This document shows, piece after piece, positions 53,220 to 63,118 of a stretch of DNA of 64,000 nucleotides (its first letter is position 1; the number at the start of each line of letters is the position of its first letter). The translations under genes were made by a program, and so were the position numbers. Source of the DNA: Fidelibacterota bacterium (GTDB lineage Bacteria > Fidelibacterota > Fidelibacteria > Fidelibacterales > Fidelibacteraceae); contig JASGMP010000002.1 in assembly GCA_030156395.1 (NCBI GenBank), positions 18,183-82,182 on the forward strand, in the 5' to 3' direction. The notes beneath the pieces were generated by a model. The model saw nothing but the letters and a program-made list of their open reading frames with translations, ran no database searches and was not told where the DNA came from.

Positions 53220-54755
53220 ATGAAAAAAATGACCCGTCGTGATTTTCTTAAAGCCGGAACGGCTGGCATTATACTTGCCGGAATGCCCCTGACGCTCAGT
53301 AATTGCCTGAAGCGTCCGGGGAGTGGTGCACCAAAGAATCTGGGAGAATATTTTTCCTTTTTTGGTGTGGATGAGGAAATCATCCGAAAAACGTTGGAGA
53401 CAGCCCTGTCTGAAGGGGGCGATTATGCAGATCTCTTTTTTGAATACTCAACAGGAAATTCGGTTGTGATGGAAAACGACACGGCGAATCGGGCATATAT
53501 CGAATCCTCGCTGGGGATGGGTGTCCGGGTATTAAAAGGTGACAAGACCGGTTATTCCTTTACAGAAGAGATCTCACCGGAAAAAATGCAGAGCGTAGCA
53601 CAGACCGCAGCTAAAATTGCCGCAAGTCCGGGACAAAAAGAAGTCAAACCCTTGAAGGAGAGGGAACTGCCCGATTATTATCCCATCATCACCCGATGGG
53701 AGGATGTATCCATTAAAAAACGAATTCAGATGCTTGAATTTGTGAATCATGAAATGCTGAAGCGGGATACACGGATACAGGCCACACAATTAAATTTTAC
53801 CGATCATGAACGCCTGATTCTCATTGCTACGTCGGAGGGTGTGTTGGCGGGTGATTATCAACCCATGACCCGTTTTAATGCCAATTGTGTTGCAGAAGAA
53901 AAGGGTCGCAGGGAAAATAACGGTTTCAATCTATCAGCCCGTCAGGATATAAATTGGTACACCCGTGATAAATTGATGTATCTGGCCCGGGAAGCGGTCA
54001 ATCGAACAGTTGCTCTTTTTGATGCTGTTCCGGCACCTGCAGGTGAAATGCCCGTTGTCCTGGCTGCCGGCAGCGCGGGAATCCTCCTGCATGAGGCCAT
54101 CGGTCATGGAATGGAAGCAGATTTTAACCGGAAGGGAATCTCCATTTTTTCTGATCGGATGAATAAAAAAGTTGCGGAACGCTTTGTGTCCATTGTAGAT
54201 GACGGAACCAACCTCAATATCCGGGGATCCATCAATGTGGACGATGAAGGCACTCCCGGCCAAAAAACAGTCCTTGTGGAAAACGGGATTCTCCGTTCTT
54301 ACATGCATGACCGGATCAGTGCTCAATTTTACGGACTCAAACCCACGGGGAATGGCCGCCGCGAATCTTTTAAGTATCCACCACAGCCCAGGATGCGAAA
54401 CACCTATATGCTCAACGGCCCCCATACCTTTGAAGAAATTATTCAAAGCACCCCCCGGGGAATTTATGCCGATCAGTTCCTGAATGGCGAAGTTCATATT
54501 GGCGCCGGCGATTTTACCTTTTACGTAAAATCCGGGTACATGATTGAAAACGGAAAACTGACCCAACCTGTGAAAGATATCAATATTATCGGCAACGGTC
54601 CGGACGTCCTGAGTAAAATCACCATGGTAGCCAATGATCTGAAACTGGCTGAAGGCGGCTGGACCTGTGGAAAAGGCGGCCAGTCAGTCCCAGTATCCCA
54701 AGGTATCCCAACCTGCAAGGTGTCTTCCATAACCGTAGGTGGTAAAAACATTTGA
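53220..54755 (+). CDS. tldD: TldD-family metalloprotease subunit with Tat signal
   Basis: TldD and TldE form a protease that degrades unstructured peptides and matures microcins in E. coli, where it is cytoplasmic. This copy has a twin-arginine signal (MTRRDFLKAGTAG) followed by a hydrophobic stretch and a Cys in TLSNCLKR that could be a lipobox. The zinc site is HEAIGHGMEAD (His291, Glu292, His296), with a conserved C-terminal Gly-rich end (LAEGGWTCGKGGQS, where TCGK fits the TldD pattern). The length of 511 is about 30 longer than E. coli TldD, the excess being the signal. It is followed directly by tldE. Confidence 0.93.
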   Translation: MKKMTRRDFLKAGTAGIILAGMPLTLSNCLKRPGSGAPKNLGEYFSFFGVDEEIIRKTLETALSEGGDYADLFFEYSTGNSVVMENDTANRAYIESSLGMGVRVLKGDKTGYSFTEEISPEKMQSVAQTAAKIAASPGQKEVKPLKERELPDYYPIITRWEDVSIKKRIQMLEFVNHEMLKRDTRIQATQLNFTDHERLILIATSEGVLAGDYQPMTRFNANCVAEEKGRRENNGFNLSARQDINWYTRDKLMYLAREAVNRTVALFDAVPAPAGEMPVVLAAGSAGILLHEAIGHGMEADFNRKGISIFSDRMNKKVAERFVSIVDDGTNLNIRGSINVDDEGTPGQKTVLVENGILRSYMHDRISAQFYGLKPTGNGRRESFKYPPQPRMRNTYMLNGPHTFEEIIQSTPRGIYADQFLNGEVHIGAGDFTFYVKSGYMIENGKLTQPVKDINIIGNGPDVLSKITMVANDLKLAEGGWTCGKGGQSVPVSQGIPTCKVSSITVGGKNI

Positions 54756-54763
54756 GGTCTGTC

Positions 54764-56092
54764 ATGCAATCACAAAAAAATTATGCAAATATGTTAAAAT
54801 GGGTGGAGCAAAAAGCGCTGAAGCTCGGAGCTGATGCCATTCGCTCAGTCCTTCGTGTAAACTCAGGATTCAGTATGAGCCAACGGGATGATTCCATTGA
54901 AAAGATGGAATCATCCATCCAGTCCTCCCTCCGGGTGGAGATTTTCAAAGACAACCGGTATTCTTACCATTCTACCAACGATTTAAACCAGGACCGTTTG
55001 GAATCTTTTCTGGACAAAGCAGTTTCTATGACTTCATATCTTGAAAAGGATGAAGCGCGAAGACTGCCGGATCCGGCGTTGTACCCGACATCGATGCCGG
55101 AAGTGGATCTGGATTTGGTAGATCCAACGCTATCTTCCATGACGATTGAAAGAAAAAAGAAGCTTCTGAATCGCCTGGTTCAAGGTGCCTATGCCAAAAA
55201 CCGGCAGCTGATATCGGTAACCGGTGAATTCTGGAACGGCCATAGTCATGTCTATGGAAGGGCTTCCAACGGTTTTTCAGGAACAGTGGAAAGAACCTAT
55301 GTGGGCATGAGTGTAGAAGTGAGCATAGATGAACCGGGAGGGCGGAAACCGGAAGACTGGAAATCCATCAATGCCCTACATTTTGAAGATTTATGGGAAC
55401 CGGAAGCAGTTGCCGCTGAGGCCGTACAACGGGTTGAACAAAAACTGGGCGCCGAAAAAATCGCTTCCGGTATTAAAACCATGGTTGTGGAAAACACAGC
55501 CGTTGCCCGCCTGCTCTATCCCATCATCGGAGCACTTACCGGAAGGTCTTTGTATCAAAAACGCTCTTTCCTTGACGGCATGATGGATCGTAAGGTCGGT
55601 TCAGACCTGTTTACTCTACGGAACGATCCCTTTATTCCCCGGGGACTTGGGAGCCGTTATTTTGATGAAGAAGGAATTCGGGCACAAAAAAGGACTCTAT
55701 TTGAAAAAGGGACCCTGAAACACTACTTCATTGATTCTTATTATGGAAACAAACTGGGGATGGAACCTACTTCAGGAAGCTTTTCAAACCTGATTCTCAA
55801 TCCCGGATCATTATCACCGGAAGAACTGATCAAAAACGTATCGGAAGGTGTTTACGTCACTCAGTTTATCGGGGGAAATTCAAACTCAAACACCGGTGAT
55901 TTCAGTTATGGAGTTATGGGACACGAAATCCGGAATGGAAAGCTGGTCCGCCCGGTTACAGAAATAAATATTTCAGGGAATTATCTGGAGTTGATGAAAT
56001 CATTACATGCCGCAGGTAATGACCTCTACACTTTTTCAAGTTTCCGGATGCCCACCCTGGTATTTAAAAATGTAGATTTTGCCGGAAAATAA
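54764..56092 (+). CDS. tldE: TldE/PmbA family protein
   Basis: The non-catalytic partner of TldD, 442 residues from ATG 54764, with TGAGGT seven bases upstream. The upstream TTG extension has no ribosome site of its own. It lacks the HExxxH zinc motif, as TldE/PmbA proteins do, and carries family phrases such as QRDDSIEKMESSIQSSLRVE, RSFLDGMMDRKVGSDLF and GGNSNSNTGDFSYGVMGHEI. There is no signal peptide or Tat motif. It starts 8 bp after the tldD stop. This mismatch with exported TldD is discussed as a finding. Confidence 0.93.
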   Translation: MQSQKNYANMLKWVEQKALKLGADAIRSVLRVNSGFSMSQRDDSIEKMESSIQSSLRVEIFKDNRYSYHSTNDLNQDRLESFLDKAVSMTSYLEKDEARRLPDPALYPTSMPEVDLDLVDPTLSSMTIERKKKLLNRLVQGAYAKNRQLISVTGEFWNGHSHVYGRASNGFSGTVERTYVGMSVEVSIDEPGGRKPEDWKSINALHFEDLWEPEAVAAEAVQRVEQKLGAEKIASGIKTMVVENTAVARLLYPIIGALTGRSLYQKRSFLDGMMDRKVGSDLFTLRNDPFIPRGLGSRYFDEEGIRAQKRTLFEKGTLKHYFIDSYYGNKLGMEPTSGSFSNLILNPGSLSPEELIKNVSEGVYVTQFIGGNSNSNTGDFSYGVMGHEIRNGKLVRPVTEINISGNYLELMKSLHAAGNDLYTFSSFRMPTLVFKNVDFAGK

Positions 56093-56353
56093 ATATAAAA
56101 AAGATTAAACTTCCTACATGATAACGGTGGATTAATCAATCAACACCATTGTAGTGAATCTTACTGGATGTCATTGAATTTTTAATATATCAACAATAAT
56201 ATAACCTTGCTTTCTTCTCGATGGCGGTGTATTTTATCCCCGGGGAGCTTTTGGAATAGGGATTTTCATATATTAAGACATAGCTTTAACAAAATACTTT
56301 GATCCGGAAATCCTGGAGGGATATTATAAGAACACTAACGGGCAAGATGCCTG

Positions 56354-58768
56354 TTACCGGCTGTTCTGGAGTATCAGGACATATTTCGCAGTTTCTTTTA
56401 CTTTATCCACCGAAAAGAAATCCTGTCTGTAATCACCTTTCAGATACATTTCCGTCTGATCGAGATAGAAAGGACTTGCAGGATTTCCGGAAGTGCCTGT
56501 TGGGAGAATGACATAACTTTTATCCCAGTCGGCAAGATTATAAATATGTCGTTGCGAAGCACCATGGTTTACGTGATAGGGATTTGCCAGACTGTAAGCA
56601 TAGGGACATACGGTATGAAAACTGCCTGGGGCCGGATAAGGCCCCCGGTTTAGATGAAAAACCCTGTCCAGTATTTTTACCGACCCCATGGGGTGGCTAA
56701 GAGTCAGGGTGTGCAGTTTTCCCCACTCCCATGATTCAGGATCCTTTCCCAGTTTCTTTCCCAGATCGGCGACTACATCCTGAAAGGTTACCCAGATTAT
56801 ATCCTCTAGTGATTCTTCGGTTCCTTTTGTGTCAATATCATCCACCCAGATTCCACCATGATTTTTCCAGATTTTGTCTACCGCATAGCGTGAAAGGTAG
56901 GAACTCCGTGTATATTCTGTAAACAACGAATCCCCCATTTCGTCATGGAAAAGGTTCCGGACGAATGTCACGTAGAAATGATCAAAAACAGCCGGTGCTG
57001 CTTCATGGGCTTCCATGGTCCCGGTCCAGGTTCGTAAAAGGTTCAGGGCACTGGCTTCTGCCGGACTCAATTCTTCCCGGTGAGCATGGATAACCTGCAA
57101 TAAACCGGGAAGGAAATCTTGTGCCATGGCAGACTGGTAATCCGTATGCATACGCATAAAATCCCTGGGAGTGAGTTTCTCTTTGCTGTTCAGCATCTCC
57201 CGGATCCGGTCTATCCGGTAATGCAAAGCATACCAGTAGCTGATGTGATAGGGATATGCTTCATCCGTGGTTTTATTATTTGCCGATGAAACGGTTCCGG
57301 TTGATGGATTCAAACTGTAAGGCCGTTCTTCAAAAGGCACGATCCCTTCCCATTCATACTCGCCGGTCCATCCCGGCACAACCATCAACCCATCGCCCTT
57401 TATCCGTATCGGTATGCCGGCACAGGTCTGGAGTCCAATATTTCCATCCACATCAGCATAGGCAATATTCTGACTGACGGCAATAAAACCTTTTGCCGCT
57501 TCCTGAAAATCATGCCAGTTATTTGCCCTGTTTAAGGCATATACCCCTTCCAGCTCCCGACTCATGTCATAACCTATCCATCTCATGGTGATTACATCTT
57601 CGCTTGTCCCTTTGAAATCACTGATCACAGGCCCATGGTGTGTAAAAAGAACTGTTTTTTCAACCGGTTCCTGTCCTTTGACCGATATGGTTTCCTTTTG
57701 GATTTCAAACGCTTTCCATTCCCCTTGGTATTCATAAAAACCCGGATTTTCATCCGAAACCTTTTCCAGATAAAAATCCATATCATCCACCATCACATTG
57801 GTCATGCCCCAGGCAATGTGCTCATTGTGACCGGCGATGACAAAAGGCTGACCTGGAAGCACTACACCGCTGACATGAAGCCTACCTGGAACTACCTGAT
57901 GCATGGGATACCAGATCCCCGGCGAAGAGAGTCCTAAATGCATGTCATTGGCAAAGAGTGGGGCACCGCTTTCGCTTTTTTCCGGACCGGCAACCCAATT
58001 GTTGCTTCCATGAAACACAACAGCTCCCAGTTGGTCAAGCTTTTGAGTTGCCTTCTGAAACACCGCGCCGATATCCGGTAAATCAGCGTCGGATAGCTCC
58101 TCGTGGACAACCGCGTTTTGACCGGCGATATCCGGGATTAACTCGCGAAAATAATCATCTCCCAGTTTTTGTCTGATTTTATAAAGAATAATTTCCGCAG
58201 AATAGGGCATGGTCAGGTCCCAGGCCATATACCCGATAAGATTGGCGGAATGGACCGGCTTCCAGGGTTCCGGTTCATATCCCAGGATCACAAATTCAGG
58301 CGGTAGCTTATCCTGATGTGCTTCAATATAGGTATTCACTCCGTCAGAAAAGGCTTCCAGAGCCGTCAGTATCTCCGGGTTTTCCGTGCTATCAAGAATT
58401 TTCAGACTCTTCTCAGTCATCCTCAGTGTCCGCATCAACAAATCCGTCTCCACCAAATCCTTCCCGAAAATTTCCGACAGCCGTCCCTGTGTAACCCTCC
58501 GGAGTAAATCCATCTGCCATAAACGATCCGAAGCCATGACATAGCCGACCGCCTGATATATATCTTTTTCACTTTGGGCTACCAACGTGGGAACCCCCCA
58601 TTCATCCCGGTATACCGTAACAGGATTCTCAAGTCCGGTCAGGACTATTTCACCTTCTAAAGGAGGTAAAGCCTGCCTTTTCAGCCGGTTCAGATAAAAA
58701 ACTCCACTCACAGCAACAATAAGCACCAGGACGAATACAATCCATACCACCTTATGTTTCAGCCGCAT
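56354..58768 (-). CDS. Penicillin acylase family N-terminal nucleophile hydrolase
   Basis: Such enzymes are secreted, self-cleaving Ntn hydrolases acting on amides such as beta-lactam side chains or acyl-homoserine lactones. ATG 58768 is chosen because GGAGGGAA precedes it. A membrane segment (residues 7-26) anchors or exports it. The alpha part begins with GEIVLTGLENPVTVYRDEWG; the autocleavage site precedes nucleophile Ser255 in HGSNNWVAGP. The beta part has FVIAGHNEHIAWGMTNVMVD and MRWIGYDMSRELEG. The length of 804 is normal. It is a single-gene unit; the natural substrate is unknown. Confidence 0.93.
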   Translation of the reverse strand: MRLKHKVVWIVFVLVLIVAVSGVFYLNRLKRQALPPLEGEIVLTGLENPVTVYRDEWGVPTLVAQSEKDIYQAVGYVMASDRLWQMDLLRRVTQGRLSEIFGKDLVETDLLMRTLRMTEKSLKILDSTENPEILTALEAFSDGVNTYIEAHQDKLPPEFVILGYEPEPWKPVHSANLIGYMAWDLTMPYSAEIILYKIRQKLGDDYFRELIPDIAGQNAVVHEELSDADLPDIGAVFQKATQKLDQLGAVVFHGSNNWVAGPEKSESGAPLFANDMHLGLSSPGIWYPMHQVVPGRLHVSGVVLPGQPFVIAGHNEHIAWGMTNVMVDDMDFYLEKVSDENPGFYEYQGEWKAFEIQKETISVKGQEPVEKTVLFTHHGPVISDFKGTSEDVITMRWIGYDMSRELEGVYALNRANNWHDFQEAAKGFIAVSQNIAYADVDGNIGLQTCAGIPIRIKGDGLMVVPGWTGEYEWEGIVPFEERPYSLNPSTGTVSSANNKTTDEAYPYHISYWYALHYRIDRIREMLNSKEKLTPRDFMRMHTDYQSAMAQDFLPGLLQVIHAHREELSPAEASALNLLRTWTGTMEAHEAAPAVFDHFYVTFVRNLFHDEMGDSLFTEYTRSSYLSRYAVDKIWKNHGGIWVDDIDTKGTEESLEDIIWVTFQDVVADLGKKLGKDPESWEWGKLHTLTLSHPMGSVKILDRVFHLNRGPYPAPGSFHTVCPYAYSLANPYHVNHGASQRHIYNLADWDKSYVILPTGTSGNPASPFYLDQTEMYLKGDYRQDFFSVDKVKETAKYVLILQNSR

Positions 58769-59005
58769 GATTCCCTCCATCTGCTGATTGAAAATGAATA
58801 AATAAGATTAAACTTTTTTATCCCTGAAGTCAAGATGTGATCAATCTTTCTGTTACAAAACACCGGAAAGCATCACCATAATTTATTTGGTTCCGCTTTT
58901 GCACCTCTCTAAATTGTGTCAGGGAATTAGCACAATCAAACATGTCACTATCTCCCACATACCAGATAAGCTATCAGAAAGATAACGATTAAATGCCTGT
59001 CTGTA

Positions 59006-59017
59006 TTAACATGTTAA
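59006..59017. promoter_or_regulatory. Short palindrome upstream of the sensor kinase
   Basis: TTAACATGTTAA is a perfect 12-bp palindrome 22 bp before the ATG of the sensor kinase. It could be an operator; there is no further evidence. Confidence 0.25.
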
Positions 59018-59039
59018 CAGATAATAAACGGCTAGAACG

Positions 59040-62000
59040 ATGACGTGGTTCAATTTTCAAAAACATTGGAAAGAATATAAAATTTTCCTTTTTGCTCTTG
59101 TGATTCTTGTCATTGTGGTTGGTCTGGGTGTCTTTGGAACCTTGTGGCAAGGGCGTGTTACTGAGAACTATATCCATCAAAAACTCACATATCTGGCACA
59201 GGGATTGGCAAATTCTCTGGATAAGCAGCTTATTCAAGAACTGAACTTTACACAGTCCGACAGCGCCTCCCTTGCTTATCATCGGATGGAAATCCAGCTA
59301 AAACACTTCGGGAAATTGATCGATCATCAGGGTATTTATACCTTTGTCTTAAAAGACAACGCTTTAAAAATGGGACCCAACACATTTTCTCAGCCTTTTT
59401 CCTCCCGGGAATTATCACAATTTCTCACCGAAAAAAAACTGGATTCGGAGAATCGAATCCGGCTTCATCACGGTGAAACGGTGGTCCTTGGCCCCTTGGG
59501 AAATTCAGAAAAACAGGTTTTGACGGCCTTGTCCCCCGTGTATGATCCTGCTACGGAATCTGTCATCATGCTGGTAGGTATTGATATTTTATACGACACC
59601 TATCATGATCTGCTGTGGCTTACTGAACGCCGTGTTTTGATGATGTCTCTTTTAATCGGGGTGATTTTACTAGGTGGCGCTGTGATCAACCTTGCCTGGC
59701 GCAAACGGCAGGAATCCTTCCTTCAGCATCTTGAAATCCTCATCACGATTGTTCTTGGTTTGCTGATGACGCTGACCCTCACATTCATGATCTATAATTA
59801 TGAGCACCTGGAGCGAAACGAGATTTTCACGCAATTTTGTGCTTCCATTTCAGAGGATGTAACCCGCTCTTTTGAAACAATCCGGAACAATCTGAACAGC
59901 CTTGTGCGATTTCAGGAAAGCAGCGATTATGTAAATGATACGGAATTTTTACAGTTTGTTGAACCCCTCACACAAATTTCTCATGCCTGGTTTTACAGCT
60001 GGGTGGATTATGTTGACCAGGCAGCACTTAAATCCTATGAATCCCAGATGGGCAAGGAAAAAGAAAGACCTTTTAAAGTTTGGGAAAGGACTCATGAGGG
60101 GACTTCCATTCCGGTTGCTCCCCGGAATTTTTATTATCCGGTCCGGCAGATAGCACCTTTAACACTCCACGAATCATTGATTGGATTTGATATTGCTTCG
60201 GATCCTTATCTCAGAGAAACGCTGGAGGAACTGCTCATTACGAATCAGATAACCGCCACAGGCATACTCCCGGATTACAGGGAAAATTCTCCATCACAGG
60301 TTCTCTATATCATGAAACCGGCCTTCCAGCATGCCCATAAAGAATATGAAAATCACTTCTCCTGTGACCTCATGGGCATTGCCCTTACTGCGCTTCACCT
60401 TCCCACTATTTTACATCGAAGCATTACAACCTCTTCATTGGGGGTGGACTCTCTGATCTGCATCCACCTGGTGGATTTGGAGGATAAAGAAGGCCAACGC
60501 ATTATTACTTCGTACCGGCAGAACAAACAGACTCCATGTCCCACATTTATTGAAAAGGAAACCCTTCGGAGTTTCAAACATTCCAACAGCTATCCCCTGT
60601 TCATGTTCGGACGTTCCCTGGCGTTGGTCACTCATCCCACCCAGACTTTTTACACTCGTTTCCCATTGAGAACAACTCAGTTAACTTTTATTGCCGGCTT
60701 GATTCTCACGGTGTTGATGACACTTTTTATCGCCTATTTGCGGAACCGGGAAAATCGTTTGGCAAAACTGGTGGATCAACGGACGCTGGAGCTTAAAGAA
60801 CGTGAAGAGAAGTACCGTTTGTTGACAGATAATTCCGTAGATATGATCTGGTTTATGGACATGAATTATCATTTCCAGTATGTAAGTCCGGCGGTTATGC
60901 AGATGTTGGGTTATACGCCAGAGGACATGATAGGCCGAAATATCCGGGAATTTTGTGATAAGGGCCAATTCAAAACACTTAATGCCATGTTTCAAAAAGC
61001 ACTGAAAGAGCTGCCGAAAAATGAGGGACAAACATTCGAAACGGAATTTATCCGCAGGGATAAAGCCCCTCTGCCTGTGGAAATCGGAACAAACTTTCTT
61101 TTGGATGATCAGGGAAATCCAATCGGCATTCAGGGAATTGCCCGGGATATTACAGAACGGAAGCAGGCAGAAGAACAACTCCGCAACAGTGATCGTATTT
61201 TTTACCACGCATTGGACATGTTGTGCATTGCAGGATTTGACGGTTATTTCAAAGTCCTGAATCCTTCCTGGACACGGGTACTGGGCTGGAGTCAGGAAGA
61301 GATGCTTTCCAAACCCTGGATTGAATTTGTACATCCTGAAGACAGAGATTTAACGGAAAATGTCCGGTCTATACTGATCGATGGACAGGAAATTTTTCAG
61401 TTTGAAAACCGGTATCTTTGCAAAGACGGAAGCATCAAATGGCTTGCCTGGAACTCCTTTCCCTATCCGGAAGAAAAAATCCTCTATGGTGTGGCACGGG
61501 ATATCACAGACAAAAAGAAAATGGAGGGTCAGTTAAAGGAAAGTCTCAAGGAACTGGCCTGTATATCCCTGGTCCGTAAAGAGACGCTTCAGAATCTTCC
61601 GGAAAAAGAGTTTTGCAAGCGTGTAATCCACCATGTAAAAGAAGCCATGCAGTTTCCGGATTCAGCTTTCCCCATCATTGAATTGGAGGGACGTATTTAC
61701 CGCAATGGATCGACAAATATAAATTTGGATAAAAATTTACAGGCTTTTATCAAAACCCGTGGTGAAGTGTTGGGACGGCTCCTTGTTTTTTATACGGAAG
61801 ACAAACCCTTCATCATCCCTGAAAAGCAAAACCTGATCAATAGTGTGGCTGATACCATCGGTCTTTGGTATGAGTGGAAACGGGCACAGGCTCGGGAAGC
61901 ACACACCATGCAGGTTCTGTTGGGAATCCGGAATGTCAACCAATTGATCGTAAAAGAAACGGATCGCGATTCACTGGTTGAAAAAGCCTGCAAAAACCTG

Positions 62001-63065
62001 ACCGAGACTCTCGGCTATCAGGATGCCTGGATTACCATTATAGACAAAGAAAACCATATTCATATTACAAAAACCTCCGGCAAGGACACCTATGGATTTA
62101 AAAAATATTTGAATCAGCTTAGAGAAGACAAACGGCCAGCCTGTATCACAGATGTCATCAACTCACAATCCTTTCATGTCTATCATGGATTGGAAAGTGC
62201 CTGCAGACAGTGTGAATATTCTGATAAAAACCCTGATTATGCCGTTTACTCGGCTCCTTTGAAGTATCAGGACAAGCTGTACGGTGTATTAGTCGTGGGT
62301 GTTCCTCCAGAATTTGCTGATTTGAAAGAAGAACAAAATCTCTTTATTGAAGTGGCAGAAGATATTGGATTTGCCCTATATAAAATCGAGCTGGAAGAAA
62401 AACGAAAAGCTTCTGAACAACAAATTCTGAAAAATCTGCAGGAAAAGGAAATCCTGTTGCAGGAAATTCATCACCGGGTAAAAAACAACCTGAATGTGAT
62501 TTCAAGTCTTTTAAAACTTCAGGCACGAAAAGTCAACACAAAAGAAGATGCCATCGAAGCCTTTAAAAACAGCAGTAACCGGGTCCTGGCCATGGCATTG
62601 GTCCACAAAAAGCTGTATGACACAAAGAACTTTGAAGCAGTGGATATGAAATCCTATCTGACCAGTCTGGCCCGTCAGCTGGTATCCACTTATGACCACG
62701 GAGCCCAGTTTAAAGTAATAAGCGATGTGGAGGATATTGCCTTGGACATCAACACTGCCGTTCCCTGTGGGCTCATCCTCAATGAACTTATATCCAATGC
62801 GCTAAAATATGCTTTTCGGGGGAGGGAAACCGGCGAAATTCATCTAAAAGTATTTGCACCAGATTCAGAAACTGTCCAGATACAAGTTAAAGATGATGGC
62901 GTTGGACTGCCCAAAGGATTTGATCCCACCAAGAGTGACACCCTGGGTTTTCACCTGGTTGAGTTATTGACAGAACAAATCAAAGGATCTCTTCAGGTTG
63001 AATCCAAAAAATCCCGTGGCACTGTGTTTACCATCACATTTCCTCAGAAAGCGCAGGAATCATAA
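59040..63065 (+). CDS. CHASE-PAS-PAS-GAF sensor histidine kinase (HisKA_2/HWE-like)
   Basis: This is a 1341-residue membrane sensor. Membrane helices lie near residues 14-34, 200-218, 231-252 and 545-565. The first periplasmic loop (35-195) is a sensor region and the second (255-540) resembles CHASE. Cytoplasmic PAS domains start near 590 (EKYRLLTDNSVDMIWF) and 716, with a GAF-like domain near 975-1110. The kinase core has LLQEIHHRVKNNLNVISSLL with His1144 as the expected phospho-acceptor, then NELISNALKYAF and DDGVGLPKGF. HisKA_2 kinases often pair with unlinked regulators. No response regulator is adjacent. The ribosome site is weak. Confidence 0.92.
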   Translation: MTWFNFQKHWKEYKIFLFALVILVIVVGLGVFGTLWQGRVTENYIHQKLTYLAQGLANSLDKQLIQELNFTQSDSASLAYHRMEIQLKHFGKLIDHQGIYTFVLKDNALKMGPNTFSQPFSSRELSQFLTEKKLDSENRIRLHHGETVVLGPLGNSEKQVLTALSPVYDPATESVIMLVGIDILYDTYHDLLWLTERRVLMMSLLIGVILLGGAVINLAWRKRQESFLQHLEILITIVLGLLMTLTLTFMIYNYEHLERNEIFTQFCASISEDVTRSFETIRNNLNSLVRFQESSDYVNDTEFLQFVEPLTQISHAWFYSWVDYVDQAALKSYESQMGKEKERPFKVWERTHEGTSIPVAPRNFYYPVRQIAPLTLHESLIGFDIASDPYLRETLEELLITNQITATGILPDYRENSPSQVLYIMKPAFQHAHKEYENHFSCDLMGIALTALHLPTILHRSITTSSLGVDSLICIHLVDLEDKEGQRIITSYRQNKQTPCPTFIEKETLRSFKHSNSYPLFMFGRSLALVTHPTQTFYTRFPLRTTQLTFIAGLILTVLMTLFIAYLRNRENRLAKLVDQRTLELKEREEKYRLLTDNSVDMIWFMDMNYHFQYVSPAVMQMLGYTPEDMIGRNIREFCDKGQFKTLNAMFQKALKELPKNEGQTFETEFIRRDKAPLPVEIGTNFLLDDQGNPIGIQGIARDITERKQAEEQLRNSDRIFYHALDMLCIAGFDGYFKVLNPSWTRVLGWSQEEMLSKPWIEFVHPEDRDLTENVRSILIDGQEIFQFENRYLCKDGSIKWLAWNSFPYPEEKILYGVARDITDKKKMEGQLKESLKELACISLVRKETLQNLPEKEFCKRVIHHVKEAMQFPDSAFPIIELEGRIYRNGSTNINLDKNLQAFIKTRGEVLGRLLVFYTEDKPFIIPEKQNLINSVADTIGLWYEWKRAQAREAHTMQVLLGIRNVNQLIVKETDRDSLVEKACKNLTETLGYQDAWITIIDKENHIHITKTSGKDTYGFKKYLNQLREDKRPACITDVINSQSFHVYHGLESACRQCEYSDKNPDYAVYSAPLKYQDKLYGVLVVGVPPEFADLKEEQNLFIEVAEDIGFALYKIELEEKRKASEQQILKNLQEKEILLQEIHHRVKNNLNVISSLLKLQARKVNTKEDAIEAFKNSSNRVLAMALVHKKLYDTKNFEAVDMKSYLTSLARQLVSTYDHGAQFKVISDVEDIALDINTAVPCGLILNELISNALKYAFRGRETGEIHLKVFAPDSETVQIQVKDDGVGLPKGFDPTKSDTLGFHLVELLTEQIKGSLQVESKKSRGTVFTITFPQKAQES

Positions 63066-63118
63066 AGCTTTTTCCTATACATTGATAATATATGTTCAGT
63101 CACGAAGCGGAGTCTGTT

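Noticed and set aside
56336..56356. Possible terminator hairpin at the end of the penicillin acylase gene
   Set aside because: The 8-bp stem includes a G-T pair, overlaps the stop codon and lacks a T-run, so the evidence is too weak to list.
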